A DNA stretch of 64,000 nucleotides from Zygnema cylindricum (taxonomy: Eukaryota; Streptophyta; Zygnematophyceae; Zygnematales; Zygnemataceae), in NCBI GenBank assembly GCA_037447655.1, contig JBBHKE010002000.1:119364-183363 (forward strand), written 5' to 3'. The notes beneath the pieces are model-generated. The model searched no databases. It worked only from the letters and a program-made list of their open reading frames with translations, and was not told the DNA's origin. Position 1 is the first letter of the stretch; each line of letters begins with the position of its first letter. Shown here in pieces: positions 47,176 through 58,436 of the stretch. The position numbers and the translations under genes were made by a program.

Positions 47176-47704
47176 TGTAACAGGGTTACAGAATAACTGA
47201 GTACGCGGAGGAAGAGCATAATTGAGTACGCGGAGGCAGAGCAGAGCAACGGCTATGTTTGCAATGTCAGAGCAGGGCAGCTGGGATGTTAGACTAGCGC
47301 AGCATAGCAACGTAACATAAAAACATAGCAGCGTAACATAGCAGCATCGCAACGCAACACGTTCTGGATTGAGCGGTATAGTTCTGGAACCTGTAAGTGA
47401 TTGTTTTAGATAGTGATTAATTCAGATTATCCACGTGTTCATAGCTGTACAATTGTAATACCAAGTTGACTAGCGACTAGTTAGTTTAAATAGTGAAGAA
47501 GACTTAGTCAAAGGAGACTCTTTTTGCAAGTAGACTTCGGACAACGAGCATTCAATCTTGTAATCTCTTTCTTCCTGATTAATAAAGCTCAAGCTTTCCC
47601 TTGTGTACACTGTGTGACCTTGCAGTTGCTACGAGTAACTCTTTAGGAATATTCCGCTGTGAATTGTGGGCATGGTATCTGGATTCCCCCCCCCCCCTTT
47701 CACA
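47176..47704 (+). repeat. Chromovirus 3' LTR
   Basis: Starts TGTAACAGGGTTAC and ends CCCTTTCACA. Near 47210-47245 it contains a short duplication of the GAGTACGCGGAGG motif that makes it longer than the 5' LTR. It carries an AATAAA polyadenylation-type signal at 47581 and a poly-C tract near 47686-47697. Confidence 0.92.
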
Positions 47705-47709
47705 AAATA

Positions 47710-48790
47710 TTTTTTTAGTGATTAAATTTTTTTAAGCTATTAGAAACAAAGTATTTGTCATGTTTTTCCACATAAACAAAAATATCAGTAACACTTGCTT
47801 ACTTGCACGTAACATCATAAAAAAAAACAAAGTAATCAAAGTATCACCAAAACAAAGTATTCAATTTACTTGTATTGTATTTAAAAAAAAAAAAAAAAGC
47901 CAATGTTTGTAATGATGTTCACATAAAAAAAAACCAAAGAAATCAAGTATCAACGAAACAAAGTATTTGTGTTTTATTTAAAATATATATATTCCAATGT
48001 TTGTAATGTTCGTCAGCCTTTGAGCTAATAATGATGTTGAGCAACTTTCTTGGTCTGTAGACTAAGTTGGTTGATCGAAAAAACAAAAAACAAAATATTC
48101 AAAGTAACAATGTAATATAACAAACAAATATTATGAATGAAAAGAAGTGTTTGTAATGTTGGTCAGCGTCCGAGCAGATAGTGATTTTTATGCAACCTTC
48201 TACGTCTGAAGACTAAGTTGGTTGATCCAAAAAAAGAAAAAGAAAAACAAAGTACTCAAACTAATCAATTTATTATTATAAACAACAAAAAATAACAAAT
48301 ATTAAGTGATTCTAATGTTAGTCAGTCTTTAAGATGATAATGATGTTTATGCAACTATCGGGGTCTTCGACTAAAGTGCTTGATCGAAAACAAAATATAT
48401 TAGTTAAAGTAATCAACATATTCTAAATATCAAAAAATATAAAAGAAGATATGTGGTTGTATCATCGAGCTAATAATGATGTTGTTCCAACATTTTTGGT
48501 CTTTGGACTAAGTTGGTTGAAACCTAGTTAAGTCTGATGTGTTTTTTTTTTTTTTTTTTTTCATTTGTTTCTTTCGTTTTTGTTATGTGATCAAGGTTGT
48601 ATTGCGGTTATTTTTTTTTTTGTTATTTTTTTTTGTTATCCTTTTCTGTCGTGTGATACGATTTAGTTTGTCGTTTTATTGTTTTTTTTGTTTCATTGGA
48701 TGATTGTTCCCCCATATGGTTCTCATTTATATCTATTGATAACATGACATTTTGGTGTGACGTCAAATTTTTTTGGCCGTTTATCATACC
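47710..48790. repeat. AT-rich stretch with about 150-bp diverged tandem units
   Basis: Four diverged units share AATGTTGGTCAG..., GATAATGATGTT and GACTAAGTTGGTTGAT, beginning near 48007, 48157, 48314 and 48455. Long A and T runs separate them. No gene is seen. Confidence 0.7.
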
Positions 48791-49085
48791 GTTACAACAT
48801 AGATGTCTCATCCGCATAAAATGCACGTAGGAAACGCCCAAAAATTAATAAATATGCGTATAAAACAAAAGCCAAAACTTTATAAAATGCGTTGACCGAC
48901 TTTGGCTTTATAATATTAAAATATAAAAACATAAAAAAATAGTACTACAACTCAATCAAACTTATTTTTGTTTTACGTTAATACACATACTTTTTACTTA
49001 GCGTTAGCTACTCTAACTTGGACTGCTTTTAAAAAGTGGAATGTTTGACTGCTTCTAAAAAGTGGAATGTATGAATTGTGTTAGT

Positions 49086-49256
49086 TGTCGTGCATGAGAA
49101 GCAAACAAGCAAACATGCATCACAACCAGCAAAGTCATGCTCACAAACATATACAACAACAGAAATAAATATGAAAAGTCAAAAAAATATATACACCATG
49201 AGAAGGAACAAAGGTGAAAATGACCCAAGAAAGAAGGGGAAGAATACTCCCCCAGA
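49086..49256 (-). repeat. Inverted LTR-end segment of gypsy copy 2
   Basis: Reverse complement of about 52870-53042 with small differences, ending at GTGAAGTCC where similarity stops. In the other copy the equivalent segment (3469-3660) is continuous with the rest of the LTR. Confidence 0.8.
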
Positions 49257-50140
49257 GTGAAGTCCTCATATTTCTTTCTTTTAGTGCAACTTGATTTGTT
49301 AACTAGTGGATGTTTATTTTGTTTGGGATTTGATATTTTCTTTCTTTTTCTCTTGTCAAAATTAATCATTTAGAAAACTTAACAAAATAAAAATATATAT
49401 TCTATATATCAAGATTGCACGATTTATCACCTATAATTATCACCGCTTTATAGTCGGGCATAGCGTGGCATAGCGCCGATACGCTTACCCTAGCAGGATA
49501 CTAATTGCTTTGGTATTTAGCGGTGGTTCTTGACACGTCTATTTGGAATCGGAGCGGGTTCGATTCCAGGGAGCTCTGCAAAATCCGACTTGCCTCGACC
49601 AAGTCCGGTTCACTTTTAGTACTCACCAGAGTATTAAAGGTGTTTGTAAGTATCACGATGCTTTGCGGGTGCAGGAGCGTTTCTTTGTAATTTGGACACT
49701 CGTGTAGGGGTTCGGTGTGGATTGGTCTTATTGCGAACCTTTCTTTTTGAGCATTTGCATTTTCCTTGTTTTCCTTGCATGCTATCTGGTCGTTAGTGGC
49801 CTTGAGTTTCCTTGTGACTATCTGGATTGGATTTTCATTCATAGATCTCGCCGTGGGTGGCATTGTTTAGACAATTTTCTGTCTGTGGCGTTGTAGATCT
49901 ACACCAGAAGGTGCCTGGATAGTTCTCTGTTTGTTTTTATAGATCTGGCCCTTCGGCCTTGCCCCATTGTTTGCAGGGTAGAGGTTTTGGTATTCCAGCT
50001 TCTTGCTAGATCTGACCACCGGGTCTTGATAGAGACTTCGTGTGTAAGCTTGTCTTGTGTGGTTTGGCCTTCCATTTGACGCACCTCGATTAGGCCGTTC
50101 CATTCTTTCCTAGTCGTAATCGAGGGATTTCTCTTCGTTT
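49257..50140 (+). other. Gypsy copy 2 leader with tRNA-like element and antisense open frame
   Basis: Untranslated region before gag. At about 49530-49582 a tRNA-like stretch has a B-box match (GGGTTCGATTCC) and TTAGCGGTGGTTC resembling an A-box. On the opposite strand, 50103-49501 is open except for one stop near 49867, for about 200 codons of Lys/Arg/Asn/Thr-rich sequence with no known domain. Part of this (IKTRWS and following) is kept in copy 1. I see no clear TGG-type primer-binding site. Confidence 0.4.
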
Positions 50141-52833
50141 ATGCCTACGGATTGGGATAACTTACGTTATCAATCTGAATCTACCCGCGGCGGGACAGTT
50201 TTCCGTCCACCGCAGTTAGATCTTTCTAGTTTTTCCGAGTCTACGAACGCACCAATTTCGGTTGCGACTTCCGATCAGTATTGACCACAGTCTCACCATT
50301 ATCCTCGGTTTCCTCTAGGTCATCCCTAGATAGAAACGAAGGCGACTTTTCAGAGGAAATCTTTTTCCATCCTCTCACATTTCCGGTTTCGGTCGGTCCA
50401 AATTTGGAACCACTAGTGCATTCTTCCTTTGACGACATGGCTTCCTCTTCAGAGGGGGGCATGGGGAAAATGCAATTTTTCTTTTCAGGGATGAAGGATA
50501 CCATGTCTTTATCCCATTTCCGTATGCTCTATAATACCGAAATGCGTGATTTGGCATTTCGCTATCAAGATCGATTTGATCTTCGTGTGGCATTTTCTCT
50601 TATTAGCCGGTACCTCAGAGGTTCGGCCCTTACATTATATTTCCGCAAGTATGATGCTACACTCGCGATGACAGAATTTTCACCTCCTTTTGATGGTACA
50701 CCGAGATCATATGTCAAGCGGATATTCCATTCCATGCTGCTTTTCCCGAGGTCTTAGATGCTCAAGGTGTTGTCCTAATTCCCGCAGTCCCAGAAGTTCC
50801 TCGCCAATATGTTGTGGCCGCTCGTGCTGCTGTCCCAGCACGACTAGGGATGATAATTCCATTGCGAGATCCACTATCTGTTATGTTCAATTTCTTAGAA
50901 GCCGAGTATCGGATGCAAAACCCCGATCAGGTGAAAGAATTGATGAATTTCACACGTAAACTAGGAGAAACCGCCCCTGCTTTACGTGCTCGCATGGAGA
51001 CTTTCCGAGAAGCTTTACCGAAACCTAATGACCGATGCGGAAGCTGGTCAAAAATTTGTTGGACAGTTTCCAGATCAATTGAAACGTTTTATACAAAGTC
51101 ATCTCACTCAGACTTACGGTCTGAATTTTACATTTGATCAAGCCGCTCAATATGCGGTAGAATATGAGATGCAATCATATTGGTGGGAAGCTCATGATCG
51201 TTCAGAAGTCGCTTCCCCACTTTCTCCACCTAGCAGTCCGTGGCCTCCTAATAGGCCTCCAAAGACGCCGGCCATGGGAAATCCGCCTTTTAATTCCGGA
51301 GACCGATTGTGTTTCCGATGTGGAAACACAGGGCACGATGCCCGCATGTGCCCGGATAAGTCGGCCACATGCACCCATTGAAACCAAAAGGGACATTATG
51401 TTCACCGTTGCTATGTTAAGGATCCTAATTTTTCCTATCAGAATCAGATTCAGATTGGTGGAATTCCTGCCCGTTTTGCCAAACCGGTCACTCCTCCTAC
51501 CGAGACAGAGAAAGAGGAGACTCCGCCTAAGACCTCTCGCACAGAGAGGGAAAAGGCCGAGTTACAAGTCATGATGGCCGCTATGATGAAGGAACAATTT
51601 GCCGCCTTCATGGCCGAAATGAAACCCCAATTCACGGGGATGGCAAGGACAGTCGTCCACACGCCATCGTTGGTTGGTCCAATCCTTCGGGATTCCACTC
51701 TCCAACAACGGGCAGCCACTTTCGATAAGGGATCCCCTGATCATAATCGGGATGGTAAATTACAGAATTCCCGTATTCCACTTTCTTTCGAGAAAGAATC
51801 TCTCTCTCCTCTACCAGACACAGCTTCCTCCATTGTGGCTGAAGCTCTCACCATTCTGGATAATACCATACATGATGCACATCGAGTCAAGGAACGGCTA
51901 AGCATCCTTTCTGCCATGATTGATGAGGCCCCCAGGTCCTCTCCCTTTCCTAATGAGGTTCCCAAAGCCTCTCCCATTGTTGATGAGTTCGCTGCAACCG
52001 CCGCTTTGAAGGCGTTGCAGCTGAACCGTAGTCTTTCAGTTATTCAGCCGGTTACCGCCGATGAGCGACATGACTTTGATCCTCACATCAGTTTACTGGA
52101 CAATTCTCAAAAGTCCTTCTCCGTTAATGGTGTTGCTCCTTCTCTCCCTCTCATGGACACCGGAGCCAAACCCGTGATCCTCGGATCCGGATTTGCGCTC
52201 AAGCTTGGTCTGACCGCAACCAATCTTTAAGCCACGGCTACGCGCCTTCTCACTTCAGCCGGTACCACGGAGTCGGTGATTGGAATCACCAAGGACCCGC
52301 TCATCTTTGGATTCCAGAATGGAACCGATGTTGAGTCCGTGGAGGTTTATGTCCGAGCATTGGTCACCAAATGCAACGACTACGAATGCTTAGTGGGACA
52401 TGATGTTATCTTCCGAATTGGTGGAGGAGTAGATATGCATGATCATACCTTCTCTTACCGTCCCTCTAATTTTCTGGGACGCAAAATTTGCCTCCCTCTT
52501 ATCTCTGCTCGCAAGTCGTTGCCCACTATGGCACATTTGGCTTCCGTCCTCCCGGCATTTTCCAACATCGACTTTCGAGATAGTTTTAGTGAGCCCGGTT
52601 TTCTCCTCGACTCGCGTCATCTCTTAGATACCGTCGACACTAAGGTCTTTCCACACATTTTTCATCTGGTGGATTGCGATACTAACGGGATATTGAATTT
52701 GATTCACACATTTACAGGTGGTGATCAAGGGTTCCACATGGAGTGCCTCTCTCCTCCATTATCTTTAAACCTGGTTGACCATTGTTGTTGTTCCAAGCCC
52801 TCAGCTGTGTTGACCACCTCCTGCACAGGCTAA
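50141..52833 (+). pseudogene. Gypsy copy 2 gag-protease with PHD remnant
   Basis: Starts MPTDWDNLRYQ at 50141; a frameshift near 50275 and others near 50740 and 51040 break gag. Shared gag blocks are SHFRMLYNTEMRDLAFRY and RFDLRVAFS. Zinc knuckle CFRCGNTGHDARMC is at 51310-51351. A second knuckle (CTH-stop-NQKGHYVHRC) has its second Cys codon turned into TGA at 51379. Protease LMDTGAKPVILGSG is near 52150, followed by a TAA at 52228. The protease tail (YECLVGHDVIFRIGGG) runs to about 52600, then jumps to the integrase C-terminus (DTKVFPHIFHLVD, like copy 1 residues 888-898) and half a PHD finger (QGFHMECLSPPL). The deletion thus removes methyltransferase through integrase core. Confidence 0.88.
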
Positions 52834-52849
52834 GGAGCTGGGGGGGGGG

Positions 52850-53042
52850 AATTATTGGGTCTTTTTCACTCTGGGGGAGTATTCTTCCCCTTCTTTGTTG
52901 GGTCATTTTCACCTTTGTTCCTTCTCATGGTGTATATATTTTTTTGACTTTTTCATATTTATTTTCGTTGTTGTATATGTTTGTGAGCATGACTTTGCTG
53001 GTTGTGATGCATGTTTGCTTGCTTGCCTCTCATGCACGACAA
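52850..53042 (+). repeat. LTR-end segment between poly-G tract and LTR (copy 2)
   Basis: Follows G10 (52840-52849) and ends CATGCACGACA. Two bases (AC, 53043-53044) separate it from TGTCATGCC, the LTR start. Same arrangement as 4881-5072 in copy 1. Confidence 0.8.
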
Positions 53043-53044
53043 CT

Positions 53045-54290
53045 GTCATGCCGCATCGTGTCAGTTGCCCGCGCGCACGATATCATGCCCGCACGCGCGA
53101 TATTTGGTGTGCGCGCACGATATAATGCACGCACGCGCAGTTTTTTGCATGCTTGCGCGGTATTTCTCACGCGCGCGCAGTATTTCTCACGCACGCGCGG
53201 TATTTTGCATGCACGCGCGGTATTTTGCACGCACGCACGGTATTTCGCACGCACAAGCGGTTTGGTGCATGCACGCGCGATTTGATGCAGGCACGTTTGA
53301 TTTTTGCGTTCGCATGTGCGAGTTTTCGTCGGTTTATTTGTTTATGATGTGAACGCGATTTGCGTTCACATACAATTACGTACATACTAATTCTGTGCGC
53401 ATGTTTTACATGTTTCATTTCGTGCGCAGGTTTGCAATTTTCGAATTATGGACGCGAAATACCGTTTGAGCGACGCATCGCGATTTCCTCGGATATTTCG
53501 TGCGATATGGTTCGTTTCGTGCGGTTTGTTTCGTTTCGTGCGTATGCACGCGAGTTTGGGAGTATCGACGTGAAGTATCGTTTGGAGGCATATCGCCATT
53601 TTCGACGACGCTTCGATACATATATTTATTTAAGTCGCGAACCCATGTAGGTTCGCGCATACATGTAGTTAGGGAGGGTTTTTACCCTTGGACGGTGGAT
53701 TTTGTCAAGCGTACGGCAGACGATGTTGGCCGCCTATTAGCCAACATCTAAAGTCGTTTCATGCATGTGAAGTAGACTAGACGTAGGCTAATTTTGCTTA
53801 GGCCTAGCGTAGCTCATACTTAGCCTAATTCTCAGACTTAGAGAATTTAGCTTTTGGACAAGAATTTTCTCTTGGCAGCGGAGCTTTTCTCTTGCTCTCT
53901 CTCTCATCGATTGCCCACGTGTCTTTCTTCTCCTTGCTAGCTAGCTGTAGAGGCTAGATAGGTTTAGAATATTTCCCCTTTTATTTCTGCCCACGTTTTT
54001 AATCCACACGGCCTAAGGCAACGTCCGAATGGTTTCTCTCCAAGCTTGGTCTTTTTGTGGAATTGTGGAATTGGAGATCGTGGGGGAGCACATCTGTACC
54101 TTGTTGTGCCTTCCTCGGGCAGCTTAACGGTTTGGTTGTGTGTTTGTGTCTTGTTTGTATTTCGGTTGGCTTGAAAGGAGTGTATTTTTGATCGGATTTG
54201 GATTTTCCCTTGTTCCGGTTGGAATATTTATTGCTTTGCTGTCGTAACGGGATAACTCTTGTAGGGAATGTGATATGGCTTAGCATAATT
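53045..54290 (+). repeat. Gypsy LTR first part, direct arm of inverted repeat
   Basis: Starts TGTCATGCCGCATCG. It includes the 20-bp minisatellite (53070-53290; unit like CACGCGCGGTATTTTGCATG). It is the reverse complement of 55066-56315 with scattered differences and one deletion of about 30 bp near 54275. Confidence 0.85.
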
Positions 54291-55065
54291 ATTGAGAAAA
54301 AATAAAAATAAAACACAAAATACGGTAAAATTGGGCAAAAAGGTTTCCCAGACCCTAATTCCACGCTGTAAAAAACAAAAATCTGCGACCAATGAATGGT
54401 AATATGCTGACCTAGGGTTAAGAATTTCAAAAAATAAACCCTAAATACGCCCAAACCCTAAATCTGCAGCCCAAACCCTAAATCTGCGACCAAACCCTAA
54501 TTCCGCAGATTAACCCTAAAAATGTGACACAAAATCAGACCTAAATCTGCAGACTAGAAAGAGATTGGCAACAAGATATAAGGACAAGGATTGTAAGCAA
54601 GAAAGAATAAATCAAAAAACAAAAACAAAATGTTTTTTTTTTTTTATAAAATATATTTAAAAATTAAATTATTTTTATAATATATTTTCCCAATGCAAAA
54701 ATAGAGAGAAAGTATAATGAAACTTGCTGAAAGGGAAAACAAGGAGAAAAAACCAAATCAAAAAATATGTGGAAGAAAATATAGAAATGAAAAGCGGTAA
54801 ATTTTATATTGAAAATAATGTAATTTTTATATATATTTTTTTCTTTAGATTTATTTTATCACACAAAACTGAGAAGTAAAACTGAAAATGAAAGGTAAAT
54901 AGGCAGGAAAATAGAAAGACAAAAACAAGAATAAAAACTAGATATTAAAGGTAATATTTTTTTATGAAATAAAATTTTAATTTTTAATAATTTATATATA
55001 TATATATTTTTTAAATAGACTTTGAAAAAATGTGATTTTGAAAAGTGCAGCTTTTGGAAAAGAAT
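54291..55065. other. AT-rich spacer with telobox-like motifs
   Basis: Lies between the inverted LTR arms. AAACCCTAA-type motifs occur at about 54435, 54453, 54473, 54492 and 54512, mostly followed by ATCTGC or TTCCGC. Long A and T runs fill the rest. No coding region. Confidence 0.55.
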
Positions 55066-56315
55066 GCTAAGCCAGGAGGTGGCCACTAGGCTCTCTGGTC
55101 TTTATCACATTCCCTACAAGAGTTATCCCGTTACGACAACAAAGCAAGAAATATTCCAATCAGAACAAGGGAAAATCCAAATCCGATCAAAAATACACTC
55201 CTTTCAAGCCAACCGAAATACAAACAAGACACAAACACACAACCAAACCGTTAAGCTGCCCGAGGAAGGCACAACAAGGTACAGATGTGCTCCCCCACGA
55301 TCTCCAATTCCACACTTACACCAAAAGACCAAGCTTGGAGAGAAACCATTCGGACGTGGCCTTAGGCCGTGTGGATTAAAAACGTGGGCAGAAATAAAAG
55401 GGGAAATATTCTAAACCTATCTAGCCTCTACAGCTAGCAAGCAAGGAGAAGAAAGACACGTGGGCAATCGATGAGAGAGAGAGCAAGAGAAAAGCTCCGC
55501 TGCCAAGAGAAAATTCTTGTCCAAAAGCTAAATTCTCTAAGTCTGAGAATTAGGCTAAGTATGAGCTACGCTAGGCCTAAGCAAAATTAGCCTACGTCTA
55601 GTCTACTTCACATGCATGAAACGACTTTAGATGTTGGCTAATAGGCGGCCAACATCGTCTGCCGTACGCTTGACAAAATCCACCGTCCAAGGGTAAAAAC
55701 CCTCCCTAAACTACATGTATGCGCGAACCTACATGGGTTCGCGACTTAAATAAATATATGTATCGAAGCGTCGCCCGAAAATGGCGATATGCCTCCAAAC
55801 GATACTTCACGTCGATACTCCCAAACTCGCGTGCATACGCACGAAACGAAACAAACCGCACGAAACGAACCATATCGCACGAAATATCCGAGGAAATCGC
55901 GATGCGTCGCTCAAACGGTTTTTCGCGTCCATAATTCGAAAATCGCAAACCTGCGCACGAAATGAAACATGTAAAACGTGCGCACGGAATTAGTATGTAT
56001 GTAATTGTATGTGAACACAAATCGCGTTCACATCATAAACAAATAAACCAACGAAAACTCGCACGTGCGAACGCAAAAACAAACGTGCGTGAATCAAATC
56101 GCGCGTGCGTGCGAAATATCGTGCGTGCGTGCAAAATACCACGCGTGCGTGCAAAATACCGCGCGTGCGTGAGAAATACTGCGCGCTCGTGAGAAATACC
56201 ACGCGTGCATGCAAAATACTGCGCGTGCGTGCATTGTATCGTGCGCGCACGCCGAATATCGCGAGTGCGGGCATGATATCGTGCGCGCGGGCAACCGACA
56301 CGATGCGGCATGACA
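55066..56315 (-). repeat. Gypsy LTR first part, inverted arm
   Basis: Reverse complement of 53045-54290. The terminal minisatellite is at 56060-56300 and the end is GCATGACA at 56315, the boundary of the insertion. With the direct arm it can fold into a hairpin of about 1.25 kb with a loop of about 0.8 kb. Confidence 0.85.
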
Positions 56316-56319
56316 TAGT

Positions 56320-58436
56320 TCGTACTAAAACTATTCATTATTTTGTACTGGCGTACAAAATAATTGTCAAGTAACAGCATCGAAAAGGGAAATTGAGTGC
56401 GTCGCCACGGAAATGCGTACTCAAATTTCATTCCAAGTCATAAAGACGAAGGAAAATCACAAAAACCTTGTTCAAAAATTATGTGAACACAAACTATAGG
56501 TTTTGTTTAATTAGAGTTAATTGCTCCAATTTCGACTTTCTCAAATATTTAAATAGTATAGTGTAAAAATTGGATAAGTTCATTTGAAAACTGCTCATTA
56601 TTTTGTACAGACGTGCAATATAAGCGTCAGATAAAGGCGTCGGCACAAGAAATTGAGTGCGTCGCCTAGAAAAAGCGCACTCGGATTTGAATCCCAGTCA
56701 TAAAGACGAGGAAGAATCGCGAGAACTTGTTCTCACATGTTCAAGCGTCGAACATGTAAACATAGACTAGCGCAGCTACATCCAAATTAGTGTTAGGTGT
56801 GTATAAACTACACCGCGAAACCTTATTAGAGTTATGAACGCTAATTCGGTCGCCCTAAATTTCGACTCTATCACGTTAAATAAAGTACATAATTATAAAT
56901 TATCATTTATAATAATTCAGGTGAGGTTTTATTAGCGTCTAATAATCATAATATACCGGCGTTTGAAATAGTGTGGCGTACGGTCGGTGTCTGACCGTAC
57001 AGATTGTACTTTAACTACTAACAAAGTACAAAAAATGAGTTGATTTTATCGCGCGCGCACGTCATATTGCACTAAAAAAAACCGGCCAATTTCCAACGAA
57101 AAAAACCGGTTGGCGTGTCTCCATACATCGACAACATGGTCGTGCGTGTGAACATTGAGATAAGTTTACATGTGGCGTCAAACTATACGGACCGTTAGTT
57201 TTTGAACGTATACGTAATTTAGTGTTTATAATAATTGCGCGGATAGATAGTGCCAACGTTAACCGTTGTCCGTGTGAACATTGAGATAAGTTTACATGTG
57301 ACGTCAAACTATACGGACATATAGATTTTGTACATATACGTGTTTTAGTGTTAATAATTACAGCGCGGATAATTAATTCCGACATAACCCTCGTCCGTGT
57401 GAACATTGACCCAAAATAGAGTTTTAGCTTTAATAGCGATTCACGATGTACGTTCAACCCTTTATTTGAATAAATCTGTACATTTTTATCGTACATCTAT
57501 TATGTACGAAGAGTATACGCATTTTACAAAAGGTTGAAAATCTATACAAAAAAACGAAATTGTAAAAATTTCAAAATTTGTACGAATGAGACATCTATGC
57601 ATTACAACCACGCGAAATACAACAAATAGAATTGTGCCACGTGTCTCTTTTCATTACATCAAAATTGAAACATGACATAGCCAATCAAAGCTCAAATCAC
57701 TTAACGGCACACGATCTTACACAAAAACAATCAACGATGAATTATCGTTGCCACTTGAGACGCCAATCAAAACTCAAAACACTCAACGGCTCAAGATCTT
57801 ACACAAAAATAATGACGATAAATTATCATTTTCACCAGAGACGAATGCGACTAGAATGCTTTTCCCTTTTTAAAAAATGGACAAAGTAAATAGTGTCAGA
57901 TAAAGCCATAACGGCGTCGTCAAAGGAAATTGAGTGCGTTGCCAGGAAAAAGTGCACTCGGATTTGAATCCCAGTCATAAAGATAAGGAGGGAGAATCGC
58001 TAGAACCTGTTCTCACATGTTCAAGCGTCGAACATGTGAACATAGAATATCGTGGCTACATCCAAATCGGTGTTAGGTGTGTATAAATTAGTGTTGGTTT
58101 TTTACTTTTTGTTGGTGTTAGGCCTTTATCCCTACATTCACGATGTACGTTCAACCTTTTATTTGAATATTTCTGTACATTACTATCGTACATTTAGTCT
58201 GTACGAAAAGTATACGCAATTACGAAAGGTTCTAAATCTATAAAAAATACCGAAATTTCGTAAAAATGTCAAAATCCGTACGAACGAGACATCTATGCAA
58301 CAAAACCCTTCAAAAACCACTGAAAACTCATTTCTAAATAGAAATATCGAGAATTTCCTCACCTATATATATATATCAAGTATCGGTAGGGCGAAAAATG
58401 GCATTCGATTATCGGTGGCTTCCGATACTCAACAAT
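56320..58436. repeat. Family Y right half and related duplications
   Basis: A module with TTGAGTGCGTCGCC, GATTTGAATCCCAGTCATAA and CTCACATGTTCAAGCGTCGA occurs at about 56385-56510, 56640-56770 and 57930-58040, and also at 11755-11860 and 62400-62510. The GATTTGAATCCC core resembles a Pol III B-box. A second family Y end lies at about 58278-58300. No gene. Confidence 0.5.
56818..57451. mobile_element. MITE, family C
   Basis: The left end CTACACCGCGAAACC is mirrored by TAATAGCGATTCACGATGTA at the right. Internal ATAGTGTGGCGTACGGTCGG and CTGACCGTAC match the other members. Inverted ends are degenerate. Confidence 0.6.

Larger units (their letters stand above)
32767..47704 (+). mobile_element. 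Ty3/gypsy chromovirus, dead, interrupted by Copia2
   Basis: The 5' LTR is 32767-33252 and the 3' LTR 47176-47704, with perfect target duplications AAATA at 32762-32766 and 47705-47709. The primer-binding site TTGGTATCGGAGCCCC at 33253 matches the 3' end of plant initiator tRNA-Met. Gag and protease lie at 33286-34539, then Copia2, then RT, RNase H, integrase, chromodomain and an extra 3' ORF region (42300-47100). LTRs differ clearly (486 versus 529 bp), so the insertion is older than Copia2. Confidence 0.93.
49086..56315 (+). mobile_element. Gypsy methyltransferase-family element (copy 2), rearranged and internally deleted
   Basis: The insertion starts TGTCGTGC and ends GCATGACA, flanked by TAGT (49082-49085 and 56316-56319). 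The repeat outside continues smoothly across the removed segment. Order: inverted LTR end (49086 to about 49256), leader, gag, zinc knuckles, protease, PHD remnant, G10 tract, LTR-end segment in direct orientation, two bases, the direct first part of the LTR (53045 to about 54290), an AT-rich spacer, then the inverted LTR first part (55066-56315). Methyltransferase, RT, RNase H and integrase are deleted. An inversion inside an originally minus-oriented insertion would explain the outer inverted pieces. Confidence 0.75.
48799..57600. mobile_element. Family Y repeat element, split by gypsy copy 2
   Basis: The left end ATAGATGTCTCATCCG (48799) is mirrored by CGAATGAGACATCTATGC (to 57600). Flanks GTTACAAC (48791-48798) and ATTACAAC (57601-57608) could be an 8-bp duplication with one mismatch. 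The two halves (48799-49085 and 56316 onward) join to match 11413-11700. The right half also holds a family C MITE (56818-57451). No coding capacity, so this is likely a non-autonomous DNA transposon. Confidence 0.45.

Noticed and set aside
49530-49582. Possible tRNA gene or tRNA primer-binding site
   Set aside because: The GGGTTCGATTCC block looks like a T arm, but the stems do not pair well and the orientation is wrong for a primer site. I describe it only as tRNA-like.
49086-56315. DIRS or Ngaro element
   Set aside because: Inverted ends and a circle-junction-like internal region suggest DIRS, but no tyrosine recombinase is seen. The sister copy encodes a gypsy RNase H order and a D,D-35-E integrase, and the insertion has a TAGT duplication.
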